This document shows positions 1-22,738 of a stretch of DNA of 64,000 bases, piece after piece (positions within the stretch are counted from its first letter, which is position 1; the number at the start of each line of letters is the position of its first letter). Below the pieces are notes generated by a model. That model was not told where the DNA came from. It searched no databases and worked only from the letters and a program-made list of their open reading frames with translations. Source of the stretch: Paragordius varius (lineage: Eukaryota; Nematomorpha); the NCBI GenBank assembly GCA_964247055.1, contig OZ176055.1, positions 6,758,001-6,822,000 on the forward strand. The letters run 5' to 3'. The position numbers and the translations under genes were made by a program.

Positions 1-67
1 CCAAGTTTTCTGATAAAACAAACATGTTTTTTTTTAATATAATTAACGCGTGAAACTCATATGGATA

Positions 68-9918
<9,851 letters not shown>

Positions 9919-10489
9919 TTAAATTTAAAAAACGAATTATAATACATTATATCGACTTAAATTTTTTTACTAACGTGATAATGATAATATTTTTATCTTT
10001 TATTATATCATAAATATGTTTAAATTTTTAAACACTGTGAAAATGTTGATATTGTATTTTATCTGGCATTTTCCATAATTTCTTATTTATTTAATGTTTT
10101 GTCTTCTTATTTACACCCAATTTTATACTGTAAACGGACTCCAATAAATTTATTCTATATTTTCGTAACTTTACTCCACAAGAAGAATTCTATTTGATTA
10201 TTGATAATAATATTAATTCTCCATCAAGCCTAAAAGCAATACCATAAATTTACCTAAAAAATGTTTATATTTAATGTACTGTATACATTATTAAAGGTTA
10301 AATAATTATTTGAAAAATTTATTATAATAATAATAAAGGGATTATTAGTTTTCAGTAAAATGTTAAAAAGGATAAAAGGGCAACAAAGAAATAAATATAT
10401 ATAATTTATTAAAATAATTACAATAAATACCACATATATATAAAAATTATATGTAATATATTTATGTAATATATTATTATCCACTTAAA
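9919..10489. other. Intergenic region between convergent genes
   Basis: 571 bp between the ABHD17 stop and the COG2 stop. It contains an AATAAA near 10143 for the plus-strand gene and a TTTATT near 10405, which would serve COG2 on the minus strand. No coding signal is seen. Confidence 0.6.
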
Positions 10490-13400
10490 TCAATGGTTAG
10501 CCCATTCTGACAAATCTTGTAATACATCGGTAATATCCATATTTAGCATTGATGATATCTAAAGTATAATATCATAACACAATACAATTAATTAAATTCC
10601 TTTTTGTTCTAAAGATTACACTAGACAACAAATTTTTCTGCCACTCAAGTTTTTTGCATTTTTTGATATTTAATATCATTTTAACAGTAAATCTGAAATA
10701 AAAATTATAACTCGTTGGAAGAATTTTGTATAATTTGATTTTTTTTGATTATGCGCCCTCTTTATCAAAATTTTACTAAAAAATGTTTTTCTTTGAAAAT
10801 ATACAAGTAATGCCCATTTGTAATATATCATTCGAAAGAGTATTAAAAACTCTATAAAATGTATACTAATATGTATTATATCGACAGTTAATATTGGACA
10901 CAAAGAGCGACAAAGGCGCGAAGCGAGAGCATTTTTTTTATTATATTTTTAAAACTAATGGATGAAAATAGCTCAAACTTTGTTTAGATGGAGATGATTG
11001 TCCAAAAAAGATAACATTTTTTTTGATTAAAACATTTTTTATTGCTTTTATGTCACTCAAAACAGCCATTTTTAAGTTTTTTTGTTTTTTATAAATTACC
11101 ATCTCATCAATATTAATTTATTTTCTTTATAAAGCTGATAATTTCGAAAATTTAAAGATAAAAACAAAGTTTAAGGTATTTTTGATCTTTTATAGCCATT
11201 ATGTAATAAATTTACAGTTATAACTATGCATTTTACTATCCACTAGGTAAAATATTTATGATAATAATAATTTTTATTAAAAAAGCAAACCAAAAGCTTT
11301 TCCAAACATGTTTTAAATTAAATACTAATATAACCCTAATAATTATATTAAAACAATTTATATGATTTTCAAATTAGTTTGTCTGCGAAAATTCTTGACT
11401 TATTTAAGGATTGAAAATTTTGACCATTTAAATCCAAATAACTTTTACATCCGATGGATTTAAATGACTTACTACCATTTAAAAGATGCAGTTTTTTGCG
11501 CTCTTTCGAATGATATAAAATACACGGCTTTATATCTAAAACTTTAAATTTTCGAAATTTCGAGTTTAATGTTAAATCGGGGCCAAAAATTATCGATAAA
11601 CTCTAATATAAAAAAATTCTTCCATGTAGAACCAATTTTCTCTTCAGATATACTAATTATGTACTTTAATGAAATAAATTTTAAATTTACAAGAATGGCA
11701 GTTAAAAAAAGTTAAAATTTGTTGTCTAGTGTTATTAATTTATCAATTTAAAACACATAAATACCGATTTTATTAAAAATTTATACATTAAAATTAATTG
11801 ATATATACCATTTTTCATGCAAAAACATCATTTTTTCAACCAAATGCAACATTTTTTCAACCAAACGCAACATTTTTTCAAGCAAACGCAACATTTTTTC
11901 AAGCAAAGACATCATTTTTTCAAGCAAACGCAACATTTTTTCAAGCAAACGCAACATTTTTTCAAGCAAACGCAACATTTTTTCATCCAAACGCAACATT
12001 TTTTCAACCAAAGACAACATTTTTTCAACCAAAGACAACATTTTTTCAAGCAAAAACAACAATTTTTTATATAATTAAAAACCATTTTTTTTATTTTAAG
12101 ACATATTAAATTTAAAGTTAATGGAAATTAATTTTAGCGTAGAATTATGATTTTTATTATTTTATCATAAATATGTGATGGTATGATTGATTTTCAAACA
12201 AAATTTTGCCCATAATTGCATTATTTATATTATTTTATTCTTTTACAACTTTAGTTTAACCTTATCAGTCCATACATTTTGCGCTTCGAAATTGTCCTTG
12301 AAAATTTAAAGGTCCTAGAACACTTCAATTTGGTCCTTCAATATTTTAATTTGATTCTAACTTTTATTAATCAAGCAATATTATATTCATCTATCCTATC
12401 ATTAACCTATTTTCTTTATTTCCTAAACTTTTAAGGGAATACCATTTCTTTCATAAGAACCGTATATCAATATTATTTTTTATAAAAAATTTAACATTAT
12501 TAAACATCTAGGATTTGTGGGTTATTAATCGTAATATTTAGTTTAAAACATCAATAAGTTAATAATATTGATTTAAAGAAAATTAGTTCGAAACAAATAA
12601 AGATGTTTTTACTATAAAAATATTATTTTTGATTCAAATAGTAATAAATAAAGATATTAGATTAAATTAAAAAAATAGATAATTACTTACGAAAATAACG
12701 GTTGTTTGCAAAAAAATGAAAGAAACTTTAAACAAGACACTCTTAAAGCGCAAGTTGTATTTATTGATTTAGTGAAACTGTTGTAGAAAAAATATAATAT
12801 AAATAATGCAATTATGGGCAAAATGTTGTTTGAAAATCAATCATACCATCACATATTTATGATAAAATAATAAAAATCATAATTCTACGCTAAAATTAAT
12901 TTCCATTAACTTTAAATTTAATATGTCTTAAAATAAAAAAAATGGTTTTTAATTTTTAAAAAATTGTTGTTTTTGCTTGAAAAAATGTTGTCTTTGGTTG
13001 AAAAAATGTTGCGTTTGGATGAAAAAATGTTGCGTTTGCTTGAAAAAATGTTGCGTTTGCTTGAAAAAATGTTGCGTTTGGATGAAAAAATGTTGCGTTT
13101 GCTTGAAAAAAATGATGTCTTTGCTTGAAAAAATGTTGCGTTTGCTTGAAAAAATGTTGCGTTTGGTTGAAAAAATGTTGCATTTGGTTGAAAAAATGAT
13201 GTTTTTGCATGAAAAATGGTATAACATAAAAAGTAAAAGACAAATATTTTTTAGACATTGATTATTTTTGATATAACTTATCGTTTTGATTGCGAAATAA
13301 ACGGCATAAATATGTAAAATGATCCAATACCTAATTATATATATATATATATATATATCTCTCACAGTGGTTCCCAAAAGGGCCGTAGAAAAATCTTAGG

Positions 13401-16400
13401 GCGCGAAAACTTTGAAGAATTTAATTAAAAAATAAAACTAGAAATAAATTGGATTTATACGAGATTTATCTAGATTCGTCACCGATATGTAAAAAATATT
13501 TCAAAAAATGCAGATAAAAGGATTTACATTTTTATCTTGGATTTTTTGAGAGTGGAGGCAAAAATATTTTCAATTTGGTGGGGCGTGAACAGAAATAGGT
13601 TAGAAACCACTGACTTAAGATATGTAGAAAAATCAAGGATCATAAATAATTGTTTACTTTTTAAAAAGAACATTTGTCTGTATACTTTTTTGTTTTGTGT
13701 TTTAATTTTCGATTTTTACTGTTATACAAGTGTTTTTATCATACGATTTCATTAAAGTAAAAACTTTTATAATTGATATAAAACACATTGAAAAATACCT
13801 ACCCCCTTTCCATATTCCTGCAGATCTAATGCCAATTGTTGTCTAATTTTCATTTCATTTTCACTCAGCGGAGGTGTGGATTCATTCAAAGTTATTGAGT
13901 CATTAAGATTATTACCATTAATCAAGGAATCTTCAGTGAGTGTAGATGCAGTAGTCGATAATATACCCTTAACACGTTTTAATCGTTTCAAACTTTCCTC
14001 AGTTTTTTGTACATTTTCTAATAGTTCCCCTATTGCCTGTTTTAATCTAGATAGATTTTGGTTTAATTAATATAAATATTAAAAAGGATAGAATTCTTTC
14101 TTGTTAATAATAAACTAGTAAGCAGGATTGATTTAATTAATATTAAAGTTATATATATTATTACAATATATATATTACTATTTTATATAAAAATATTGTT
14201 TAATTATTTTAGTTTAAGGGCATTTGCTAAAGGCAATTTTTAAACAATTTCTTTTTTCCAAAAAAATCATAAGTTGATTTACTTTTCATTGACAAATTTG
14301 CTTCCAGATTTTAAAAGTGCATTAGTTATATCATCCGTAGAGGTCATATTAATTGTAAGCAATTCTTGATTATAATTGCATAAAAGCTGGTGGAATCGAT
14401 TAAATGCTTGAATTAATTCTCCAATATAAGCCGATGGTTGAGTTGGCACACTAAATTAAATTAATGATTATAATTACAAATAAAAATGAGTATAAGTTAA
14501 ATAAATAGTTTTACATAATTTTTTTTATAAAATGGTTTTTTTGTCGAAGAATAAACTATGACAACTCATATTACTTACTAGCCATGTAAAAAGCATAAAA
14601 ATCCAGGTTGTTTAAATATTTTTGATGTTAATTAAATTATCATCAAAAAAGCTCAGTTTTTAGCTATGATTTTGTTTTGTCAAATTTTAGAGAGCCATAA
14701 TAAATTGTATGCAGTTACCCCATTTTTGGTAAATATAATAATGCAATCAAATTAAAATATTTTTTAAGAAAGTTGCACACGTTATTAAAATGGTCTAAAA
14801 CTAAAGTATAGATTAATTTGCAAGAATAAACCGCTTAGTGTGACGATATATTTTTGGAATGTCCTGCATTTTTCGTACAATTTCATCCAAGTGATTGTGT
14901 TTGATAAAAGTTTGGTTAACAATTTCGTTTTCTAATTTACCCCTTATTTGATCGCTTTGTAATGCTTCAATTTTGGATGATATGATCTCTAAAATATATA
15001 CAGAATATTTAAATCATATTGTTTAAATGTGATTCAAGTTCAAAATATTTATTAAAGAAATATTGAATTCAATCGCAATCCAAAAATCATTTATTAATAA
15101 AATAATACTTTGGAAAGTTTGTGTAAATGAATTGAGGTCAGGAAACTCAATTTGTGGTGTTGTGATATTGGCATTTAGTGATTTATTTTTTTCGATATAA
15201 AGTTCTTCAAGGCGAGGTAACACGTATTCAATAAACCAAAATTTGAGCTGAATAAATTAATTGGATGTTAAAAAATATTATAATGATAATTTAATTCTTA
15301 AAATTAATCATATTCAAAAAATTCATCAAAATATTTTGATATTTTATTTGATAATTTTATTACACTAAAATGGACATAAAAATTTATTTTATACTAATAT
15401 TTTTTATGCTATCTATTTGCCTGAGTAAAATATTGACTATTAATGAAACCTGGTTTTTGAGTGCTGAAAGATCCAACAATAGATAATATGCAAATTTATC
15501 CCAATCATCAATCATGATACTGTTAGATACCTGTAAATTAAAAAAAAATATTACTTAAAAACACAAATTTATAAACAAAAAATTTATAAATAATAAATAA
15601 TAAAAATTAAAACATTTCATCAAATATTAATTCCTATTATATAAATTTATTTTTTTAGATATTTACTAAAATGTTTATAAGCCAAATACTCAAAAAAAGT
15701 ATGTATAATTTTATAAATTAGTTATTTACATGATAGATAGACGGTTTTTTTTAAATGGGAGGTGTAATTATCAGCTATTTTATTTATACAATATTGATTT
15801 TTTTGATTTAACAACAATATACAAACCCATATCGATGTGATATTAGCAAATTAAGAGAGTATTTAATCCTTGAAATTTAAATTACGCAAAAAAATAAAAT
15901 ATCTATCAAAAATTTCAGGTCATATATAACATGAACGAAAAAAAGTCGGTATAATTTTCTAAAAAAACCATATTTAAAACTTATAAATTCTAGTTTCTAA
16001 ACTAACGCTGTTATTCAAATTGTTTGATAAGTATTAATGTGTAATAAATAATATGCAAGCAGTGCAGCGATAAAATTCAAATTTTATTGCAAAATAAACT
16101 CTTTGTTACAAAAATTTTAGTGAATTATTAACTAAGTAAAATTAGTTTTCTCGCTGGTAAAACGGACAGTTTATTTAAAGAAAAGTCGGCAGTATAATTT
16201 TAAAAGCGTATCTTGCCCAAATACATTTATTAAAATCATGCCGTTTACGAAATAAATACCATTTCCAAAAATAGATGGCAGAGATTAAATAGAAATTCTT
16301 TAATAACTAATAAATATTATGTCATTCTTTATTTTTTAAAAAAATAAATATTTTATAACCAAAATTTATTTTTTAATTTAAATTTAACGTCTAAAATAAG

Positions 16401-19400
16401 CCATGTATAAAACGCTTAGACGCGTCAAGTAGTATGACAAACATAAAATTAGCTTATCTATAAAAATAAAACAACTGTTTTAAAAAAATTCACAGCAAGA
16501 GAACAAATGTAATTTTATATGGATTTCGCAAACATATTATCGTATATATTCAAATTTCAATTTTCAACTTTAATACCCTAAGAAAATATGCTATAACTTG
16601 TTTACTTAAACCATAATGTGTTAATTAAAAAAATATTTGTTAAGTTTTTTTCATAAAACTATATAAAAATAATGAAAATTAATGTTATTAATTACCTCTT
16701 CAATCCATGTCATATATCTCGATAAAAGTTGTAAACTCAACTGCCAAAATTCCGCACATAACTTGTCAATGAAAATGTATTTGAAGGAACATATATTATC
16801 ATCCTTTTCATTATTAAAATTCTCAATGTTGGAATTATCAACAGCCCATATATTCGTTAAACATTGGAGAAGTGTGACGCTTGGGATCAAACAACAATTC
16901 TTATTGTCCCAATTAGACTGGTGGTATTCTTTATCTAATAAAAAAAATCTTCATTTCTATATAAATGTATATTTAAAAATTTAATTTAAATTCGTCTAAA
17001 TAATAAAAAATTATCAATTAAAACTTGTATAAGATTAATATTACATGAATGTTAAGTAGGTACTATAAAATAAATCAATGTTCCGCTTACATATTCAAAG
17101 AAAATTTGGATGTTAAACCGAAAGTTAGTGAAAATTTCTTAAAACACTTTAATTTTTTAAAACCGATTCAACAACCTCTGAATGTTATATAAAACATACA
17201 ACGATTAATGAAAATTTTCACTTGCAATAATTAACATATCTTTTGATAAAAGAGATCCATCCTTGTTCATAAGATGTGTTTCAAATTTTTCAGCTATTTC
17301 TTGGAATCTAAATAAAGGTCAAAAATATAGTAGTTATACATATCAAAGTCATTATTATCAAAACTAATATTACATATGAGTTAAATAACCTTATCTGATA
17401 GTATAGATCCAAATTCCAAACGTCTTCCGTAATTTCCAAATAGCTTGGAAGTTTTTCAAATTCTGCAAGAGTATTAGGAATCTCATGATCAAATATTGAT
17501 TCAAATTGGTGGACAAATTTTTGTGTCAAAATGTAATTCTAAAGTCGGTAGAGCAAAAAAATGAGGTAAAAAAATAAACCATAATTTTTAAATAATTAAT
17601 CAATATTAACTTAATAATGGAAAGGAAATACATAATATTTAAATAACTTTAGTAAAATTTGTTGTGAATTAACTGTTATTTAATTTTATTCTTTAAATGC
17701 GCCTTTATTTTTAACACAAATTTTAAAATAGCATGATAGCGCAGGGTAGTTAATATAAACCATCTTTCACCCAATTTCATTCCAGAACTTTTGATCTTTA
17801 CCTTCGTTTTTATTAAACAACGAAAAATTTGTGCAAAAATATTCCAGAACCCTAATAAATTTCAAGTTTTTTCCTGATTTAATATAGATAATTTCATTAA
17901 AAATAGTCTAATTAACGTTACGATAATTAATTTTTTATCATAATATTATCCATTTTATCTATATAATATAAAAATTATTTATGATTGAAAAAAAAACCAG
18001 GTCTCCAAATAGGAGGAAATTGATACATTTATTTTGGATAATGCCATAACTGATTAAACAATTTTTCTCTTTGTGGCATCAACAAAATATGGCTATATGG
18101 TTTTAACCCAATAAAATTTTACTTGCTAAAAAATATAAATTAGGGCCCATGTGAATGAGACTACCATTCTGTTGAGATGAGGAATTTTTGAGCCTGTTTA
18201 TTTTTCCAGGATTAAGTTGATTACAAAATCCGATATCTTGAGAACTCGAAATGTTTTCGGAATCTCAAAACTGTACTAAATCTAATCTTTGTATATGGTA
18301 GTTTATGGAAATTTTTAACATGTATTAAAATTTTTTCGATGTTTTCTAAAGGTTATAATGTTTTGGTGCTTTAGTTTTATATATTTAGGCAAGAAATGTA
18401 TATGCCATTTACCTATTCTGAAAGGGGTGTACCTGATATTTATATAACCAAGTCTTTCAACTGAATATTTATAATATCCTTAAATATGATAACTGCAGAT
18501 ATATTTCTTAAAGGTCCAGAATATGTCACATAAATTTTTTCATCCTCACTTGAAACTTTTCTAAATGGTAATATCATAAATGGTTCTAATTTAATGCCCA
18601 AGTGTTTCACTTACAAATAAGCTAATTCTTTGATATAAGATGTGAACAAATAACTAAAAAACCATTAGCATACACAAATACATGTCATAATGATTTATGA
18701 TGCAACTTTTCTTGTAAAAATTTTTTTTATCATATTATTTAATATTAATTATTTCTTTTTTTATTTGATCTATTAAAAAAGATACTACCATGTATCAAAA
18801 GTTTTGAATATAGTTTTTTTTATAAATTTTACAAGAATTCAAAAAAATATATGATGAAACAAAACTAACATTGTGATATATAATTTAAAGAATTAAAATT
18901 GTGTTAACTTAAAATTTAACTTATTTTTTAGAAAACCGCTGAGTAGCTCCTATTGTGGGTTATGGAATTGTTTTAGCTTAAATCACCCAAATGCACATTA
19001 TTGTTAGGTTAATTTAAGGGATTTCATAATATAATTATAATAACTAAAAATTTTAAGGCACTTAACAAAAATTATATATAAGATGTCTTCTTTTTTGGTT
19101 ATATTTATAATATTTTTGCGAAAACTTTTGCGAATTATAGAGTTAGAAGGCCATCTTTGTAAAAAACAAAATGTTTGAATGGAAGAAAATGGATAGAATT
19201 GAAAAAAAAAGTTTTAAATTATTAACTTTTCACGGCTAACATGCTATTGTATAGTTTTAATGTTTTTAAAAAAAATTAAACATTCAAAAAGGACACATCT
19301 AGAAGTTTTAGTTTTTTTTCATAATTGATAAAAATGTCTTGTTTCCCAGAAATTAAAGTAACTATAACAAGTTTAATGTAAAAGATGAATTAAAAAAAGT

Positions 19401-22310
19401 GTTAAAAAGTAAGTTTGGAAAAATAGGTTTAATTATGCAATTATTTCAACGAAAAAAAATGTTTATACGGCATGAAAATAGTCAGGATCATTGGTTGATG
19501 TTATGGTACTTGAAGAAAAATGTTTCTTAAACAAAGTAACAAACCCTTCCCAAAAGGCATGAATATAAAAATTGTATCCAGGCGGAATATGTAGAGACAA
19601 ATAACTAATATAAAAAACAATTCATCATTTACAATTCAAATTCACCCTTAAACAATTCAAATTCACCCTTGAACAATTTAAATAAAAATAAATTAAGTGT
19701 TTTTTAAGATTTAAAATTACTTATATTTTTATATATTTTTAAAAAATGTAATTTTGTTTAAAATTAAAATAATACTGAAAAAATAATAAAATTATGCAAT
19801 GAAGATATACTTTTTATTAATAATTAGTTATATTATATAGTTTGAAAACACGCAATATATATTTAGGGTAAATTTGAATTGTTCAAGGGTGAATTTAATT
19901 GTTCGAGGGTGAATTTGAATTAAAGGGTGACTTTGAACTGAAAATGGTGTATATAAATTTTATAAATTAATTTTAAAAATTATTAGACTTAAGAAAAATA
20001 AACTAAAAAACAAACTTGTTGTTATTATCAGGGTTAATAATATTTTGTGGTGCGTTTTGACAAAGAACCGAGTATTTTTCACTCAATATTTCCATAATAA
20101 ATTTATAGAAATTGTCCAAATCTTGTGTGGATATTTGAACCTTTTGAAAAACTCCGGATTCTCTTAAAAACTATGAATGGTAAAATAAATAAATTAAAAT
20201 ATTGAAAATAAATTATTATATATCAATTAAACACAATACAGTAAAATTTTTAATAGATCTTAGGAATAAAATTTATTAAGTGTATTATATAAATATTATG
20301 CTCTATTTTATTCATTTTTCGAAAAAGTGGAAATTATAAATAATTAAAAAATTGTAGGTTATTATTTATTTTTTTACAAAAATTGGCTGATAGCGATCGA
20401 AAAGATGTAGTCTATGGATAATTTGAAATATATAAGGGCGAAAAATGATTAGCATTAAATTGAATAAAAATTTATAGAAGCTAAATAATTTATTTTGAAA
20501 AAATCCATTGAAAAAGATACTACCATGTATCGAAAATTTTGGATAAGTTCAATTTCATAAATTTTACGAGAATTTAAATTATCATTTTAACATAAAATAT
20601 TCTTCTCGTTGACAATATTAAAGGTTAAAAAATTAGAGTATGCTTACCCTTTCTAAATCGGATACAAACATTAGTTTTACAGAGGATTCAACAATTTCTT
20701 CATTGTCCAAAATTGTGTAAATGTTTAAAATTCTCTCAAAACTTTCGTTAAATATGTGTCTATTTTCTAAAAAAAATTTTAGATGAGAACTATTATCTAA
20801 AATTATAAAAAGCTAAAAATATTCAAAGATAAATTTAAAAAAATTAAATACCGGCTGTATTGTTCGGCGTTCCCAATATGTTTGATAATATTTTTTGGGT
20901 TAATACATTAGTAGTTTCTATAATATCCTTTACAAGCATGGATAATTTCTGTAAAAAACGTATATTTATAGAACAATACAATTTATTTTAAGGCCCCCAA
21001 TAACTTTGCAATTAGATTAAAAACTGAATTTATAGAACAAAACGTAAAAATAGAAAGACAAATATTTTTTTCTAAAAAAACCATGCTTAAAAATCTTGAT
21101 TTATTTCAATATAACTCATTGTTTTAATTGGCAAAGTGTGAAATAGAGATATATATTACTAACACAATCAATTCTATATTTTATAATTGTAACTAAATAG
21201 CTTATGTGAGGAAAATTTATTGTTTTGAAAAATATGGTTGTCTTTTAGATTAAAATATCTGTCTTTAATTTTTACATTTTGTCCATATAATATTAATTGT
21301 GCAATTAAAAGGCAAAGTTTTTAGTCCAATCATGAGACTGCTTCGGGTAATCAAATTTTTTCAAAAATACATAGCTCATTATCCGCATCATGGCGCTAAA
21401 AAAACTTTTTTGATTAAAATATTAGTGATATATTTTATTTAATATTAATATTTGATAACTCCTAGTATTTTATATGCAAAAAAATTTAACCAAATAATTT
21501 TTGTGTTGGCTAATTATGATGGTTGAAATTTAAGACAAATTTAGGGAAGATGGAGTAAAAGACGATTATAAAATTTGACCATAACATAAAAATTAATTTT
21601 TGATATCCAAAGATTTGTTCCATAAAGTAGAAAAAAATATATAAAAATGAGATTAAATTATATACATTATAATAAGGTTTATCACTATCATTGCCAATTT
21701 TGTTGGCAAATTGAGTAGCATGTTTATGCAAAAATGATAGATATTCAATATCATCCAAAATATATTCCAAATTTTTATTTTTAGTTGTTATATTATCGAT
21801 GTTTTGGTCATATATTTCAAAAATCCGAGTTTTAAGGTTAGGAGGAAAATTCAAATCTACAGAATCTAAAGTGGATACACAAGATTTTATATCCTGAAAA
21901 AATTAAAATAATATACATTTTCCCGAATTTCGTTCATCGATGATGCAACAACATAATCCACTTCTAGGCATAATGAGTTATATAAGTTTTCTATGTTATT
22001 AACTTCATTACAAAGTGCAATATAAGGCTTGTTAAAAGTATTATATTTATGATCAAAATCGGACTCTAATTAATTATGGTGTAAAACCAATTTATGGGTG
22101 AAATCGATAAATTGTGAATAATTGTCGTTGATTAAATCATATATTTTTAAACTAATTTCTTTTGAGAAAAGAGCCAAATCATTTTGTAAATTTTCTAAAT
22201 CGGAATAATCTTTGTAATGGTCAAGAAAAAATTTATTTATATCAAAAGTGTCCTAATTTATTATTAATATTATTTGTTACTTGTAAAAGCACATCTCTAC
22301 GAAAACACAT
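10490..22310 (-). CDS. COG2: Conserved oligomeric Golgi complex subunit 2, 17 exons
   Basis: Exons 5' to 3' on the minus strand (high to low): 22310-22281, 22252-22088, 22063-21917, 21893-21666, 20948-20852, 20766-20648, 20170-20016, 19604-19469, 17538-17390, 17307-17222, 16934-16696, 15530-15450, 15247-15109, 14988-14832, 14450-14283, 14046-13803, 10558-10490. Phases join throughout, giving 802 residues against about 738 in human. COG2 belongs to lobe A of the COG complex, which tethers retrograde vesicles at the Golgi. Recognisable family blocks are an N-terminal FDINKFFLDHYKDYSDLENL, a central GYNFYIHAFWEG, VWNLDLYYQIRFQEIA, LQLLSRYMTWIEE, IPKIYRHTKRVPTQPSAYI and a C-terminal KIRQQLALDLQEYG. 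Introns 1-3 are only 28, 24 and 23 nt, whereas the last is 3.2 kb and hosts three transposons. The start at 22310 matches the short conserved N-terminus; the gene diverges from POLR2D. Confidence 0.93.
10619..11731. mobile_element. Non-autonomous CACTA-type DNA transposon, copy 2
   Basis: About 1.1 kb in the last COG2 intron. Its ends are perfect 18-bp inverted repeats (CACTAGACAACAAATTTT left, the reverse complement right), each abutted by TTA. It is the better-preserved sister of 6343-7425. Reading frames inside it are short and AT-rich, so it depends on a transposase elsewhere. Confidence 0.78.
11806..13221. mobile_element. Long palindromic TACCATTT element, subfamily 2 (COG2 intron 16)
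   Basis: 1,416 bp, starting TACCATTTTTCATGC and ending in its inverse (GCATGAAAAATGGTA), with TA on both sides. Each arm is about 400 bp: first about 10-12 units of a 21-bp repeat (core GCAACATTTTTTCAAGCAAA), then unique sequence that is nearly identical between arms. The loop (about 12240-12810) contains a stretch resembling the arm of the element at 37150 (ACTTCAATTTGGTCCTTCAA near 12320). The KMLRLLEK and HFFKQTQ reading frames are translations of the 21-bp array, not proteins. Confidence 0.85.
13365..13612. mobile_element. hAT-like MITE
   Basis: 248 bp with ends CAGTGGTTCCCAAAA and GGTTAGAAACCACTG, an imperfect inverted pair typical of hAT MITEs. The 8-bp flanks do not match, so the target duplication has decayed or the ends are slightly misplaced. 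It lies in the last COG2 intron. Confidence 0.65.
19622..19952. mobile_element. Palindromic TACCATTT element, subfamily 1 (COG2 intron 7)
   Basis: Both arms carry the roughly 21-bp units of the AATTCAAATTCACCCTT type (forward near 19636-19680, reverse near 19862-19940). The outer few bases are degenerate (TCATTTAC left, AAATGGTG right), marking an older copy. Confidence 0.7.
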
Positions 22311-22351
22311 TTTAGTCGCATTTTTTTCGTGTGCATTCATTTATAGGGTTG
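22311..22351. promoter_or_regulatory. Compact bidirectional start region, COG2 / POLR2D
   Basis: Only 41 bp separate the divergent ATGs of COG2 (22310, -) and POLR2D (22352, +). Transcripts from either side must start inside this gap or within the neighbouring coding sequence. The gap is T-rich and contains a TTTATAG-like string near 22341. This is inferred from the gene models; no mapped start site is available. Confidence 0.55.
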
Positions 22352-22738
22352 ATGGAAGAATCAGACGCTACTGAATTAAATTTTCCTCCACCTTTCGATA
22401 AAGCAGACACGCTGTTAATATCAGAGATCCATAAATTGTTGGAACACCGTATCAAACAAAATGAAAACGAAGATTTTGATTTCTCTGACATTTTCAATAA
22501 AACCTTGAATTATACTCAGCGTTTTAGCCGCTTTAAAAATCAGGATACAATTATTGCTGTTAGGAACCTTCTCACGGGATATAAACTGCATAAATTTGAA
22601 ATTGCAGCCCTTGCGAATTTATGTCCCGAAACTGCTGAAGAAGCCATTTCCCTTATCCCCTCACTTTCCCGTATGGATGATTCCCAATTACAACAAATTC
22701 TTGATGATATGCATGCCAAACGGAGTTTACAATATTAA
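22352..22738 (+). CDS. POLR2D: RNA polymerase II subunit RPB4
   Basis: Single exon, 128 residues. RPB4 pairs with RPB7 to form the stalk of RNA polymerase II, with roles in initiation, RNA exit and mRNA fate. The protein aligns over its full length with animal RPB4: [17 protein letters not shown], then [34 protein letters not shown] and the C-terminal [16 protein letters not shown]. Usual length is about 140, so only the variable N-terminus is shorter. ATG 22352 is the first in-frame ATG; the upstream part of the open frame uses no ATG. An AATAAA follows about 25 bp after the stop. Confidence 0.96.
   Translation: MEESDATELNFPPPFDKADTLLISEIHKLLEHRIKQNENEDFDFSDIFNKTLNYTQRFSRFKNQDTIIAVRNLLTGYKLHKFEIAALANLCPETAEEAISLIPSLSRMDDSQLQQILDDMHAKRSLQY

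Noticed and set aside
11781-13377. Repetitive reading frames (KMLRLLEK, HFFKQTQ, NATFFQA) on both strands
   Set aside because: They translate a 21-bp tandem array inside an inverted repeat; 21 is divisible by three, so all frames stay open without selection.
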